A DNA stretch of 64,000 bases, taken from assembly GCA_902635965.1 (NCBI GenBank), contig CACPQA010000001.1:186001-250000 (forward strand), in the 5' to 3' direction. The translations under genes and the position numbers were made by a program. The notes under the pieces were generated by a model. It was not told the DNA's origin and made no database searches. It saw only the letters and a program-made list of their open reading frames with translations. Positions 50,556-60,194 of the stretch are shown piece after piece. Every line of letters begins with the position of its first letter. The stretch's first letter is position 1. This DNA is from an uncultured Bacteroidota bacterium. Its GTDB lineage: Bacteria > Bacteroidota > Bacteroidia > Flavobacteriales > Flavobacteriaceae.

Positions 50556-51890
50556 ATGAAATTATATAAAATACTCATTGCATCTTTGCTCCTATCTACT
50601 TCAGGAGTTGTTGCTCAAAATGCCTCTAATCCATGGAAAATAAGTGTTGGTTTGACTGTGCCATCTATTTCAGATGACATTGTTACAAGAGGCTCAACTG
50701 TATCTTCTAATGATTTATCTGGTTCAATTGGAGCCCCATCATTGATGCTATATAGAAGAATATTTGGAGGATTATCAATCGGTGGACAATTATCCCTTGG
50801 AAAGATTAAAAACGATGCCTCTGGAGGCAAAGATTTTGATTTTTATAGTACTCACGCCGGTTTAAAATATGGATTTTCAACAGATAATTCGTTTAGCCCA
50901 TACTTGAAGGCTGGTGTTTATGGTACTACCTCTCTAAAAGATGGGACTGATAGTTTCTCAAAATATACAGATTACTCTAATTTTGGAGCTGTTGGTTTTG
51001 ATTTGGCTTTAGGGGAAAACTTTGGTGCTTTTGCGGAATTCCAGTTTGCTAAAATTAATGAGAATCCAGAAGTTAGTTACAGTCTCATTTCTCTCGGTGT
51101 TAGTTACGGTTTTGGAAGTGGTGACAGTGACAAAGATGGAGTTAGTGACAAAAAAGACAAATGTCCTGATGTTCCTGGTCTTAAAGAATTTGAGGGTTGT
51201 CCTGATACTGATGGCGATGGTATTCAAGACGGAGAAGACGATTGTCCTGAAGAAGCTGGGTCTGTTGAAAATAATGGATGTCCTGATTCTGATGGAGATG
51301 GTGTTGTCGACAAAGATGACGAATGTCCTAATACTGCAGGTGTTGCAGAATTAAGTGGTTGTCCTGACTCTGACGGAGATGGAATTAAAGACAGTGATGA
51401 CGAATGCCCAGATCAAGCTGGGACGGAAGCTACTAATGGATGTCCTGATTCAGATGGAGATGGTGTAGCAGATAAAGATGACGAATGTCCTAATGAAGCT
51501 GGAACCAACAATGGTTGCCCTGAGGTAAAGGAAGAAGTCCTTAATGCCTTAAATACTGCAGGAATCAATATACTTTTTCCAGCGGATGGTTATACACTTA
51601 TGGGATCAAAAGTAATGAGTGCAGTGGAACAAGTAAAAGAAATTCTGATGGCTAATCCTAATGGAGTTGTATTAATTCAGGGACATGCTTCAGAAGACGG
51701 TGGTTCAGAATATAACATGTCTCTTTCTAGGAAAAGAGCTGAATCAGTAAAATCTAAATTGATTGAGTTGGGAATTGATTCTTCAAGACTTGAAGTTGAG
51801 GCTTACGGCGAAACACAACCAAAGGGAGATAATACAACCTCTGTTGGTCGCGCTAACAGTAGAAGAGTTGAATTTAAAGGTAAGAATTAA
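50556..51890 (+). CDS. OmpA family outer membrane protein with thrombospondin type 3 repeats
   Basis: Signal peptide, beta-barrel, five DxDGDGxxDxxDxCP repeats, C-terminal OmpA domain (LIQGHASEDGGSEYNMSLSRKRAESVKSKLIELGI...GRANSRRVEF). Confidence 0.95.
   Translation: MKLYKILIASLLLSTSGVVAQNASNPWKISVGLTVPSISDDIVTRGSTVSSNDLSGSIGAPSLMLYRRIFGGLSIGGQLSLGKIKNDASGGKDFDFYSTHAGLKYGFSTDNSFSPYLKAGVYGTTSLKDGTDSFSKYTDYSNFGAVGFDLALGENFGAFAEFQFAKINENPEVSYSLISLGVSYGFGSGDSDKDGVSDKKDKCPDVPGLKEFEGCPDTDGDGIQDGEDDCPEEAGSVENNGCPDSDGDGVVDKDDECPNTAGVAELSGCPDSDGDGIKDSDDECPDQAGTEATNGCPDSDGDGVADKDDECPNEAGTNNGCPEVKEEVLNALNTAGINILFPADGYTLMGSKVMSAVEQVKEILMANPNGVVLIQGHASEDGGSEYNMSLSRKRAESVKSKLIELGIDSSRLEVEAYGETQPKGDNTTSVGRANSRRVEFKGKN
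51123..51524 (+). repeat. In-frame TSP3-like calcium-binding repeats (5 copies) within the OmpA-like gene
   Basis: Repeated D-S/T-D-G-D-G-(I/V)-x-D-x-D-D-(E/D)-C-P ... G-C-P units. Confidence 0.9.
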
Positions 51891-51913
51891 TATATTTCTC
51901 ACAATTATTTACG

Positions 51914-51948
51914 GGCTGGGGGTGTGTTTACATCCCTAGCCTTTTTTG
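51914..51948 (+). terminator. Rho-independent terminator after the ompA-like gene
   Basis: GGCTGGGGGTGT-GTTT-ACATCCCTAGCC: 12-bp stem (two G-U pairs), followed by TTTTTT. Confidence 0.9.
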
Positions 51949-52019
51949 ATCGTATGAAGTTCGTATTTTAAATATTTAATCTTTTTAAGGTTTTGTTTCG
52001 ATAATTGTAGTTTTGGTTT

Positions 52020-52544
52020 ATGGAAGAAGAAAAAGTCATTTTGGTAGACAAGAACGATTTTCAATTAGGACTCATGCCTAAAATGGAAGCACATAAAAAG
52101 GGTGTTTTACATAGAGCATTCTCAGTTTTTATTTTCAATTCAACTAACTCACTTCTAATGCAAAAAAGATCAATGCTTAAATATCACTCCCCTGGTCTAT
52201 GGACAAATACCTGTTGTAGTCATCAAAGAGACGGCGAAAGTACAATCGAAGCAGCTAACAGGCGTCTTATGGAGGAAATGGGATTAGCTGTTAAAATTAA
52301 TGAGGTTTTTAGTTTTATATATCGAGCTTACCTAAATAACTCTTTAATTGAGCATGAGTATGATCATGTTTTAATTGGTTATAGTGATGTTGATCCCAAG
52401 GTTAATATTGATGAGGTAGAGGACTGGAAATGGATGGATCTAAAATTCTTAGAAGAAGACTTAAATAAAAATTCTAATATTTACACGGAATGGTTTAAAA
52501 TTATTTTTAAGAAAGTTAAGAACTACATTCACTCCTCTAATTAA
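52020..52544 (+). CDS. idi: Isopentenyl-diphosphate delta-isomerase type 1
   Basis: LHRAFSVFIFN, LLMQKRSMLKYHSPGLWTNTCCSHQRDGE, RRLMEEMGL (Nudix-like). Confidence 0.95.
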   Translation: MEEEKVILVDKNDFQLGLMPKMEAHKKGVLHRAFSVFIFNSTNSLLMQKRSMLKYHSPGLWTNTCCSHQRDGESTIEAANRRLMEEMGLAVKINEVFSFIYRAYLNNSLIEHEYDHVLIGYSDVDPKVNIDEVEDWKWMDLKFLEEDLNKNSNIYTEWFKIIFKKVKNYIHSSN

Positions 52545-52560
52545 AACATTTGTTATTCTA

Positions 52561-53262
52561 TTAATTCAAGCTTTCTAACTTTTTTTTTAGCTTATTTCCG
52601 TAAAATGAGTTTTTAATTTTGGTCTCCAATCTCGAATACAAACTATCTAAATATTTTTTTGAAACATTGTTTAACTCATATAGTCCTATATATGCAGAAA
52701 TTTCCTTACCTGAATTGTTCATTGCAAAATTTAAAGAATAAAGTGTTTTTTTTCTATTAATTAAATTACTCTTACGTTCAAATAATTGATTTCGTTTGTC
52801 AGTATTAAATTCACCTTTTTTCTCCAAATATTTTTTTACAAGATCAATATTTTGGTTGTTAAACTTTCTAATAACAGTTAAATATTCCTCCCAAAGTATT
52901 TGGTTATCAGATCCCTCAATTCGAGCACTACTTAAAAATGTATTTAATCTTGTATTTATTTTAATTTCACCTCTCTCAGCAAAAAATGGAATTTTATTCA
53001 TTGTAGTGTCTGTCTCATCTTTCTTTAGTGTTAGAAAATAAAATTGTGCTTGATCTAAACTATCATTGAATTCAAAATTTTCTACGCCGTCAATCTTCAG
53101 TGAATCAATATCAATTAATATTGAGTCATTTATATACTTTTGTAAATATAGTTTACCTTTTCTTAACCCTTTGATACTCCCAGAAATATTCAAATTTTTG
53201 TCTAAATCGTTCGAACATTTAAAAAAGCACAATAACAAAAAATATTTTAAAAATCTTTTCAT
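52561..53262 (-). CDS. DUF4369-like lipoprotein, no thioredoxin domain
   Basis: Start revised to MKRFLKYFLLLCFFKCS (lipobox-like); NISGSIKGLRKGKLYLQKYINDSILIDIDSLKIDG typical of DUF4369. Confidence 0.75.
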   Translation of the reverse strand: MKRFLKYFLLLCFFKCSNDLDKNLNISGSIKGLRKGKLYLQKYINDSILIDIDSLKIDGVENFEFNDSLDQAQFYFLTLKKDETDTTMNKIPFFAERGEIKINTRLNTFLSSARIEGSDNQILWEEYLTVIRKFNNQNIDLVKKYLEKKGEFNTDKRNQLFERKSNLINRKKTLYSLNFAMNNSGKEISAYIGLYELNNVSKKYLDSLYSRLETKIKNSFYGNKLKKKLESLN

Positions 53263-53264
53263 AA

Positions 53265-55541
53265 TCAAATATTTAACCAATAAGTTAGTTTAAAAGTTAG
53301 ACTTCGTACTCTTGGAACTAAATTATTATAGGTGAAATAATTATCATTGTAAACTATGTAAAAATCTGAGAGTGGTGCAAACCGCCACTGCAATCTTGAA
53401 TTTATTCCTAAATTATCAGATCTAGAACTGTATTGAATAAATGTATTCCAAAAAAGTTTTTTATTAAAAGTATATTCAAGTTTAGGTCCAATTAAAAATA
53501 ATTTTCCATAGGTGTACTCTGATGGGAAGTATATGTCATCGTATCTGAGCTTTACACTACTACTAAACTTTGGCTGAATACGATAGGTAATTTCACTATT
53601 AAATGAAACTCTATTACCACTATAGAATTGGCCTAAAGTTGTCTTAAAATTAAAGTAATAATTTTTTGTATAATTAGAATTGAATTGCATCTCGAAATCA
53701 TTGTAAAAAAAACCTTTATTAGCAGGAAGAGGAACAACATTTTCGCCACCAATAGGGTCAAAATCATCTAACAAAAAAGTATATCTTCTATTAAAGGTAA
53801 TTTCAAATCTTGATTGATTGGTAAACGAAATAACACCTTGCGTTTCATAATTTCTATCTGTAATTAAATTTGACATATTTGGAGTGTCCACGAAATAAAG
53901 TTGTTGACTTAACTCAATGGACCTTATTTTTTTTGAATCGATCCATAGACGATGACCATATTTAATAAAATGTGATTTTATACCGGTTCTTCTTATAAAA
54001 CCTAGATCAGAACTGAATTCATCACTTGTTTGTCTACTACTTATAAATAAGTTATTTTTTCTTGAGTTATAATTTAACCAAATACCATTCGAGAAATTAT
54101 TTTTATAATTTCTTGATTCATATGACTTATGATACCAAATTTTTCCAACCCACTTACTGTCTTTTGATTGTAAATTATAGTCAATACCTAAAACACGATT
54201 GAAATCTGCTTGATCATTCTCAATTTTATCTACCTCTATTTTCTCACGATTAATAAAGAGTAGACCTAAAAAAGACCTTGAAAACATTTTTTGTTGTAAT
54301 GCAAATACAGTGTTATTGTTAGAAGAGATTTTATTTTCAGGATCACTGTCGGTAATCATATTTAAAAATCCAAGCCTCAGATTTTTATTTAATTTACCAC
54401 TTAATCTTGCACCGGCTATTATTCTATTCTGAATTGTATTCCCGTTGAGATCTTTAGCAACTCCGATTCTTCTGGAGAAAAAAGGCTGAGCTGAATAGCT
54501 ATTACCAAAACTCGAAAAAAGGTCACTGTTTTGAAGAAAAAACTGTCTTTTCTCTGGAAGTCGAACTTCAAATCGGGTTAAATTAATAATTTGGTCATCG
54601 ACCTCCACTTGCGAAAAGTCCGGATTATAAGTAAGGTCAAGAATCATTCCACTTCCTATACTTAGTTTCGCGTCTCCTCCAATATCAAAGGAGGAAATCT
54701 TTTTTTGATCTTCAAAGTTTTTTCCAATTAATCCACTGGTATAAGGGATTAAAAAAATTGGGGCTTTTGACTTTCCTAGTGGTTCTTCAAAAATTAGATC
54801 TCCCATGAAAGCCAGACTTGCTCTACTCAAATTCCTAGGTATTTTTGACCAACTAGATACTATATTTTTTCCGATGTCTGTTTTGTAAATATTTATTCTC
54901 CATTTAGATGCCTTGTCGTCATATCTTAGACTTGAAAGTGGAATCTTTAATTCAGTTACTAGAAAGTTTTTATTTATGGACACTTCACCTTCCCATTTCA
55001 CATCCCACGAAAAACTAAAATCTCTACCTCTATTTGTACTATTTCCGCCGTTTGAAATAAGACCTTCCCGTCTTACACCCTCGGCTGATATGCCAAAAAG
55101 GAAAGCATTTGTTCCATCATTAAATGTATCAAGTACAAGAGTCATTGAATCATTGTTTCTAGAGCTCCAATCCCGCTTGAGAGATGACACAACATATTGG
55201 TCATCTTGAAAATCTGAAACTATGAGAACATATAAATTTTCGTTATTGTATAAAACTTTAAATTTGGTTTGATCTGGTGCCCTTATCGAATCAAGAGGGA
55301 AATATTGCCAAAAATTAGAATTAAAACTGGAGTTACCCCATTCAGATTCATTCGCTACACCGTCAACTTCTATATCAGTGTCAATAAAAACAGCATTGGC
55401 AGATTGTCCAAAAGCCACTTGTGATATATATGATAAAAACAGTAAGAAAAGTTTTTTAATTTCTTGGATTTTGGATGCAAATATAGTGATATTAGTTATT
55501 AAAAATTTATCTTTAAAATTACTACATATTAAGAGATACAC
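53265..55541 (-). CDS. DUF5916 / carbohydrate-binding-family-9-like domain outer-membrane protein; N-terminus uncertain (probably starts near 55460)
   Basis: DTDIEVDGVANESEWGNSSF (CBM9-like), FKVLYNNENLYVLIVSDF, DSMTLVLDTFNDGTNAFLFGISAEGVRREGLI, WRINIYKTDIGKN, beta-barrel-like C-terminus. Confidence 0.85.
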   Translation of the reverse strand: MYLLICSNFKDKFLITNITIFASKIQEIKKLFLLFLSYISQVAFGQSANAVFIDTDIEVDGVANESEWGNSSFNSNFWQYFPLDSIRAPDQTKFKVLYNNENLYVLIVSDFQDDQYVVSSLKRDWSSRNNDSMTLVLDTFNDGTNAFLFGISAEGVRREGLISNGGNSTNRGRDFSFSWDVKWEGEVSINKNFLVTELKIPLSSLRYDDKASKWRINIYKTDIGKNIVSSWSKIPRNLSRASLAFMGDLIFEEPLGKSKAPIFLIPYTSGLIGKNFEDQKKISSFDIGGDAKLSIGSGMILDLTYNPDFSQVEVDDQIINLTRFEVRLPEKRQFFLQNSDLFSSFGNSYSAQPFFSRRIGVAKDLNGNTIQNRIIAGARLSGKLNKNLRLGFLNMITDSDPENKISSNNNTVFALQQKMFSRSFLGLLFINREKIEVDKIENDQADFNRVLGIDYNLQSKDSKWVGKIWYHKSYESRNYKNNFSNGIWLNYNSRKNNLFISSRQTSDEFSSDLGFIRRTGIKSHFIKYGHRLWIDSKKIRSIELSQQLYFVDTPNMSNLITDRNYETQGVISFTNQSRFEITFNRRYTFLLDDFDPIGGENVVPLPANKGFFYNDFEMQFNSNYTKNYYFNFKTTLGQFYSGNRVSFNSEITYRIQPKFSSSVKLRYDDIYFPSEYTYGKLFLIGPKLEYTFNKKLFWNTFIQYSSRSDNLGINSRLQWRFAPLSDFYIVYNDNYFTYNNLVPRVRSLTFKLTYWLNI

Positions 55542-55552
55542 AAATTCACGCT

Positions 55553-56482
55553 ATGAATAACAGATTTTTCGAAAAATTGAAAAAATTTAAAAAATCAAAT
55601 GGTATTCTTATAATATTTATTTTACTTTTTATTTTCATCATTTCATTCGGAATCTCTAAAACCAGATTTTTAACTAACGGTAGTGAATCAAATTATAATA
55701 TATATCCAATTTCAATTCCAAACAAAGTTCTCTTTGCAGGAGAAGAAATAAATCTAGATCAGGATGATTTAATTGAAAGGATGGATAAAGAGTTTCTTGT
55801 TAATACCTATTGGCAGTCTAATACAATTCTACTTATTAAAAGAGCAAATAAGTTTTTTCCTCAAATAGAAAAAATTCTCATTGATGAAGATGTTCCTACA
55901 GATTTTAAGTATTTAGCATTAATCGAAAGTGGTTTGCAAAATGTAACCTCACCAAGAGGAGCAAAAGGTTTCTGGCAGATTATGAAAACAACAGGGAAAG
56001 AATATGGATTAGAGATAAATAGTAATGTTGACGAAAGATACAATTTAAATTTGTCTACTAGATTAGCTTGTAAATATTTAAAGAGAGCTAAGGATAAGTT
56101 TGGTTCTTGGACTCTTGCTGCAGCTGCTTATAATAGGGGGGTTAATGGAGTTCAAAATAAAATAATGAATCAAAATCAAACTAAATATGAAAATATTTTA
56201 TTTGGAGACGAAACAAAAAGGTATGTATTTAGAATTATTGCTTTAAAAAATATTATTGAATCTCCTGAAAGTTTTGGTTTTCATATAAAAAAGGAACAGA
56301 TGTATAAACCAGTTAAGTACAAAGAAATAAAAATTGATATTCCTATAAGTAACATAACTGACTTTTCGGAGGATTTAGGATTAAGTTATAAAAATTTTAA
56401 AATTCATAATCCATGGTTGCTAGAAAATCATCTAAATAATAGATCAAGAAAGGTTTATACAATATTAATTCCTTCCGAGTAA
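55553..56482 (+). CDS. Lytic transglycosylase (SLT domain) family protein
   Basis: LALIESGLQNVTSPRGAKGFWQIMKTTGKEYGLEINSNVDERYN...AAAAYNRGVNGVQ. Confidence 0.9.
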   Translation: MNNRFFEKLKKFKKSNGILIIFILLFIFIISFGISKTRFLTNGSESNYNIYPISIPNKVLFAGEEINLDQDDLIERMDKEFLVNTYWQSNTILLIKRANKFFPQIEKILIDEDVPTDFKYLALIESGLQNVTSPRGAKGFWQIMKTTGKEYGLEINSNVDERYNLNLSTRLACKYLKRAKDKFGSWTLAAAAYNRGVNGVQNKIMNQNQTKYENILFGDETKRYVFRIIALKNIIESPESFGFHIKKEQMYKPVKYKEIKIDIPISNITDFSEDLGLSYKNFKIHNPWLLENHLNNRSRKVYTILIPSE

Positions 56483-56483
56483 G

Positions 56484-56999
56484 TTAAATTTTTTTAATTT
56501 GATTTTTTAATAATTTTATTTGCTCTCCCAACATGTTGTGCTTGTCTGATTTTTTTGCCTCAGTGATCAAAATTGTAGCCTCCCTTTTTCTTCTTTTTTG
56601 AATTAAAATTCCTGCAAGACTTAGTTTTGCCATGGCGAGATCTGTACTCATTGATAATCCATAAGATAAAGCTTTCCTAAAAGATTTTTCAGCTTGAGTT
56701 AGATTTTTTTGAGATTCTATAATTCCATATAGGTAATGATAATAGCCTATTTGCTTTTTGACAAGTATTTTTTCAGGATTCTTAATTCTGTCTAACCATT
56801 TTTTAGTTCCAATAAAATCCTGCTTTCTTAATTTTAGAAATGAAAAAAAAATATATTCGTTTTTAAAATAAAGGAGAATTAAGAAAAAGGACAGAAATAA
56901 ATAAAAAATTCCATTTCCAATAAAATCCTCATAAAATTGATAAAAACTTAAAACGATTAGAACTATAGAGAGTAATATTTTAATATTTTTTGGTATCAT
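56484..56999 (-). CDS. Membrane-anchored TPR-like hypothetical protein
   Basis: Two N-terminal hydrophobic helices then helical repeats (AEKSFRKALSYGLSMSTDLAMAKLSLAGILIQKRRKREA). Confidence 0.6.
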   Translation of the reverse strand: MIPKNIKILLSIVLIVLSFYQFYEDFIGNGIFYLFLSFFLILLYFKNEYIFFSFLKLRKQDFIGTKKWLDRIKNPEKILVKKQIGYYHYLYGIIESQKNLTQAEKSFRKALSYGLSMSTDLAMAKLSLAGILIQKRRKREATILITEAKKSDKHNMLGEQIKLLKNQIKKI

Positions 57000-57044
57000 T
57001 TTTATTTTAAATTTAGTAAAAGAATTTTAATTAATTTAATGCTA

Positions 57045-57074
57045 TTGCTCATACTAAAACTTATCGTATATTTG
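57045..57074 (+). promoter_or_regulatory. Bacteroidetes-type promoter upstream of rpmH (TTG-N19-TATATTTG)
   Basis: TTG 57045-57047 and TATATTTG 57067-57074, about 33 bp before the rpmH ATG. Confidence 0.65.
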
Positions 57075-57107
57075 GAAAATTTTAATTCTGTTAAGTTTTA
57101 CATTTAA

Positions 57108-57266
57108 ATGAAGAGAACCTTTCAGCCATCGAAAAGAAAACGAAAAAATAAACACGGTTTTAGAGAAAGGATGTCAACCGCAAACGGTAGGGCTATTATC
57201 TCCAATCGAAGAGCAAAAGGAAGAAAAAAAGTATCTGTCTCATCGGAACCTAGGCATAAAAAGTGA
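57108..57266 (+). CDS. rpmH: 50S ribosomal protein L34
   Basis: 52-aa ORF below the ORF-track length cutoff: [52 protein letters not shown]. Confidence 0.98.
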   Translation: MKRTFQPSKRKRKNKHGFRERMSTANGRAIISNRRAKGRKKVSVSSEPRHKK

Positions 57267-57337
57267 ATAAATTTAATTTAAATTGTAGAGGTGTTTCTTT
57301 GAATAAGGTTGCACCTTTTTTATTTTTATAAATATTT

Positions 57338-60187
57338 ATGCCAAGAAGAAAAGATTTAAAAAAAATTCTAATCATAGGTTCTGGACCTATAATAATTGGA
57401 CAAGCTTGTGAGTTTGATTATTCAGGAAGCCAGGCTTTACGATCACTTCGAGAAGACGGAATAGAAACCTTTCTAATTAATTCAAATCCTGCCACTATTA
57501 TGACTGACCCTACCATGGCAGATCATATCTTCTTAAAACCATTAAATACTAAATCAATAATTGATATTTTGTCAGAAAACAAGATAGATGCTGTCCTACC
57601 GACTATGGGTGGTCAAACTGCCTTAAATTTGTGTATAGAGGCAGATGAAAAGGGTATCTGGGATGACTTTGGAGTTGAAATAATTGGAGTTGATATTGAA
57701 GCAATTAACATTACAGAAGACAGACAAAGATTTAAAGAACTATTAAAAAAAATTAATATTCCTGTAGCACCAGCCGAAACAGCAAATTCTTTTTTAAAAG
57801 GAAAAGAAATTGCTCAGAACTTTGGATTTCCGTTAGTTATTAGACCCTCATTTACTCTTGGAGGAACAGGTGCATCTTTTGTTCATAATTCGGAAAATTT
57901 TGATGAATTACTAACAAGAGGATTAGAAGCATCTCCAATTCATGAGGTTTTAATCGACAAAGCTTTGCTTGGATGGAAAGAGTACGAATTAGAATTATTA
58001 AGAGATCAAAATGACAATGTTGTAATAATATGCTCTATAGAAAATATGGATCCAATGGGAATTCACACTGGTGATTCTATTACTGTTGCACCAACTATGA
58101 CTTTATCAGATAGCACATTTCAAAGAATGAGAGATATGGCAATAAAAATGATGAGAAATATTGGTGACTTTAGTGGTGGTTGCAATGTTCAATTTGCGGT
58201 TAGTCCAGATGCAAAAGAAGAAATTATCGCAATTGAGATAAATCCAAGAGTTTCTAGATCCTCAGCACTAGCATCAAAAGCGTCTGGATATCCAATTGCC
58301 AAAATAGCTGCGAAACTTGCCATAGGCTACACATTAGACGAAGTTGATAATCAAATCACAAAATCTACGTCTGCTTTGTTTGAACCATCCGTTGATTATG
58401 TGATTGTAAAAATACCGCGTTGGAATTTTGACAAATTTGAAGGATCAGATAGAATCCTTGGGTTGCAAATGAAATCTGTAGGAGAAGTTATGGGCATTGG
58501 ACGCTCTTTTCAGGAGGCTCTTCATAAGGCAACTCAATCTCTAGAAATAAAAAGAAACGGTCTCGGAGCAGATGGAAAGGGATATAAAGATTATAGTACG
58601 ATAGTAGATAAACTCACTAATGCAAGCTGGGACAGAGTTTTTGTTATTTATGACGCTATACAGCTAGGAATCTCTTTATCAAAAATTCATGATATAACAA
58701 AAATTGATATGTGGTTCTTAAAACAATTTGAAGAATTAAATGATTTAGAACAAAAAATATCAACTTATAATGTCAAAAATCTTACTAAGGATTTACTTCT
58801 TGAAGCAAAGCAAAAAGGTTTTGCTGATAGACAAATTGCTTACATGCTTGATTGTGTTGAAAGTGAAGTTTATAACTTAAGGGAAAAGTTTAATATTAAT
58901 AGAGTTTACAAATTGGTGGATACTTGTGCCGCTGAATTTCAGGCTAAAACGCCTTATTACTACTCTACTTTTGAAGCAGAAATGAAAACAAGCGAAAAAA
59001 TTCCTTTTGTTGACAATGAAAGCAAGGCGTCAAACAAAAAGAAAATTATTGTTCTAGGCTCAGGCCCAAACAGAATCGGTCAGGGCATTGAATTTGACTA
59101 CTGTTGTGTCCACGGAGTTATGGCTGCATCTGAGTGTGGTTATGAAACAATTATGATAAATTGTAACCCAGAGACAGTATCTACGGATTTTGATATTGCG
59201 GATAAATTATATTTCGAACCTGTCTTTTGGGAACACATTTACGATATAATTCAGCACGAAAAACCTGAGGGTGTGATTGTCCAATTAGGAGGACAAACAG
59301 CACTTAAACTTGCAGAAAAACTCGACAGGTATGGAATTAAAATTATAGGAACCAGTTTTAAATCTTTAGATTTAGCAGAAGACAGAGGGAGTTTTTCAAA
59401 TCTATTAAAAAATAATAAGATACCGTATCCGGACTTTGGTGTAGCTGAAAATGCTGAACAAGCGATTGAACTTTCTAAAAAATTAAATTTTCCAATTCTT
59501 GTAAGACCTTCATATGTCCTTGGTGGACAAGGAATGAAGATCGTTATTAATAAAGATGAGCTAGAAGCACATGTAGTAGATCTTCTGAGAAAGATACCAA
59601 ACAATAAATTGCTACTCGATCATTACTTAGATGGGGCAATTGAAGCAGAAGCAGATGCTATTTCAGATGGTGACTCTGTGCATATAATTGGTATCATGGA
59701 GCATATCGAACCGTGTGGTATTCATTCTGGTGACTCGAATGCTACCCTTCCTGTTTTTAACATTGGTGAATATGTTCTCCAACAAATAAAAGATCATACA
59801 TTAAAAATTGCAAAAGCCTTAAAAACAGTGGGTTTAATAAACATCCAATTTGCAATTAAAAATGAGAAAGTGTATGTCATTGAAGCCAATCCAAGAGCTT
59901 CGCGTACAGTTCCATTTATTGCTAAAGCTTATAATGAACCATATGTTAATTACGCTACTAAAGTAATGTTAAGAAAAAATAAAATAAAAGACTTTAAATT
60001 TGATCCCAAATTAGAGGGATACGCTATTAAACAACCTGTTTTTTCATTTAATAAATTCCCAAGCGTAAATAAACAACTTGGTCCTGAAATGAAAAGTACT
60101 GGAGAAAGTATTCTTTTTATAAAAAATCTAAAAGACGACGATTTTTACAACTTGTATTCCAGAAGAAAAATGTACTTAACCAAATAA
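57338..60187 (+). CDS. carB: Carbamoyl-phosphate synthase large subunit (lacks C-terminal MGS-like domain)
   Basis: PRRKDLKKILIIGSGPIIIGQACEFDYSGSQA; two ATP-grasp halves (second: IIVLGSGPNRIGQGIEFDYCCVHG); ends at residue 949. Confidence 0.95.
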   Translation: MPRRKDLKKILIIGSGPIIIGQACEFDYSGSQALRSLREDGIETFLINSNPATIMTDPTMADHIFLKPLNTKSIIDILSENKIDAVLPTMGGQTALNLCIEADEKGIWDDFGVEIIGVDIEAINITEDRQRFKELLKKINIPVAPAETANSFLKGKEIAQNFGFPLVIRPSFTLGGTGASFVHNSENFDELLTRGLEASPIHEVLIDKALLGWKEYELELLRDQNDNVVIICSIENMDPMGIHTGDSITVAPTMTLSDSTFQRMRDMAIKMMRNIGDFSGGCNVQFAVSPDAKEEIIAIEINPRVSRSSALASKASGYPIAKIAAKLAIGYTLDEVDNQITKSTSALFEPSVDYVIVKIPRWNFDKFEGSDRILGLQMKSVGEVMGIGRSFQEALHKATQSLEIKRNGLGADGKGYKDYSTIVDKLTNASWDRVFVIYDAIQLGISLSKIHDITKIDMWFLKQFEELNDLEQKISTYNVKNLTKDLLLEAKQKGFADRQIAYMLDCVESEVYNLREKFNINRVYKLVDTCAAEFQAKTPYYYSTFEAEMKTSEKIPFVDNESKASNKKKIIVLGSGPNRIGQGIEFDYCCVHGVMAASECGYETIMINCNPETVSTDFDIADKLYFEPVFWEHIYDIIQHEKPEGVIVQLGGQTALKLAEKLDRYGIKIIGTSFKSLDLAEDRGSFSNLLKNNKIPYPDFGVAENAEQAIELSKKLNFPILVRPSYVLGGQGMKIVINKDELEAHVVDLLRKIPNNKLLLDHYLDGAIEAEADAISDGDSVHIIGIMEHIEPCGIHSGDSNATLPVFNIGEYVLQQIKDHTLKIAKALKTVGLINIQFAIKNEKVYVIEANPRASRTVPFIAKAYNEPYVNYATKVMLRKNKIKDFKFDPKLEGYAIKQPVFSFNKFPSVNKQLGPEMKSTGESILFIKNLKDDDFYNLYSRRKMYLTK

Positions 60188-60194
60188 TTAAAAC

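Noticed and set aside
51022-51354. 110-aa ORF in another frame of the ompA-like gene
   Set aside because: Off-frame reading of the TSP3 repeat DNA; repeat-derived composition artefact.
51123-51524. Tandem repeats considered as a CRISPR-like or mobile repeat array
   Set aside because: The repeats are in frame, encode TSP3 calcium-binding units and have no spacer-like uniqueness.
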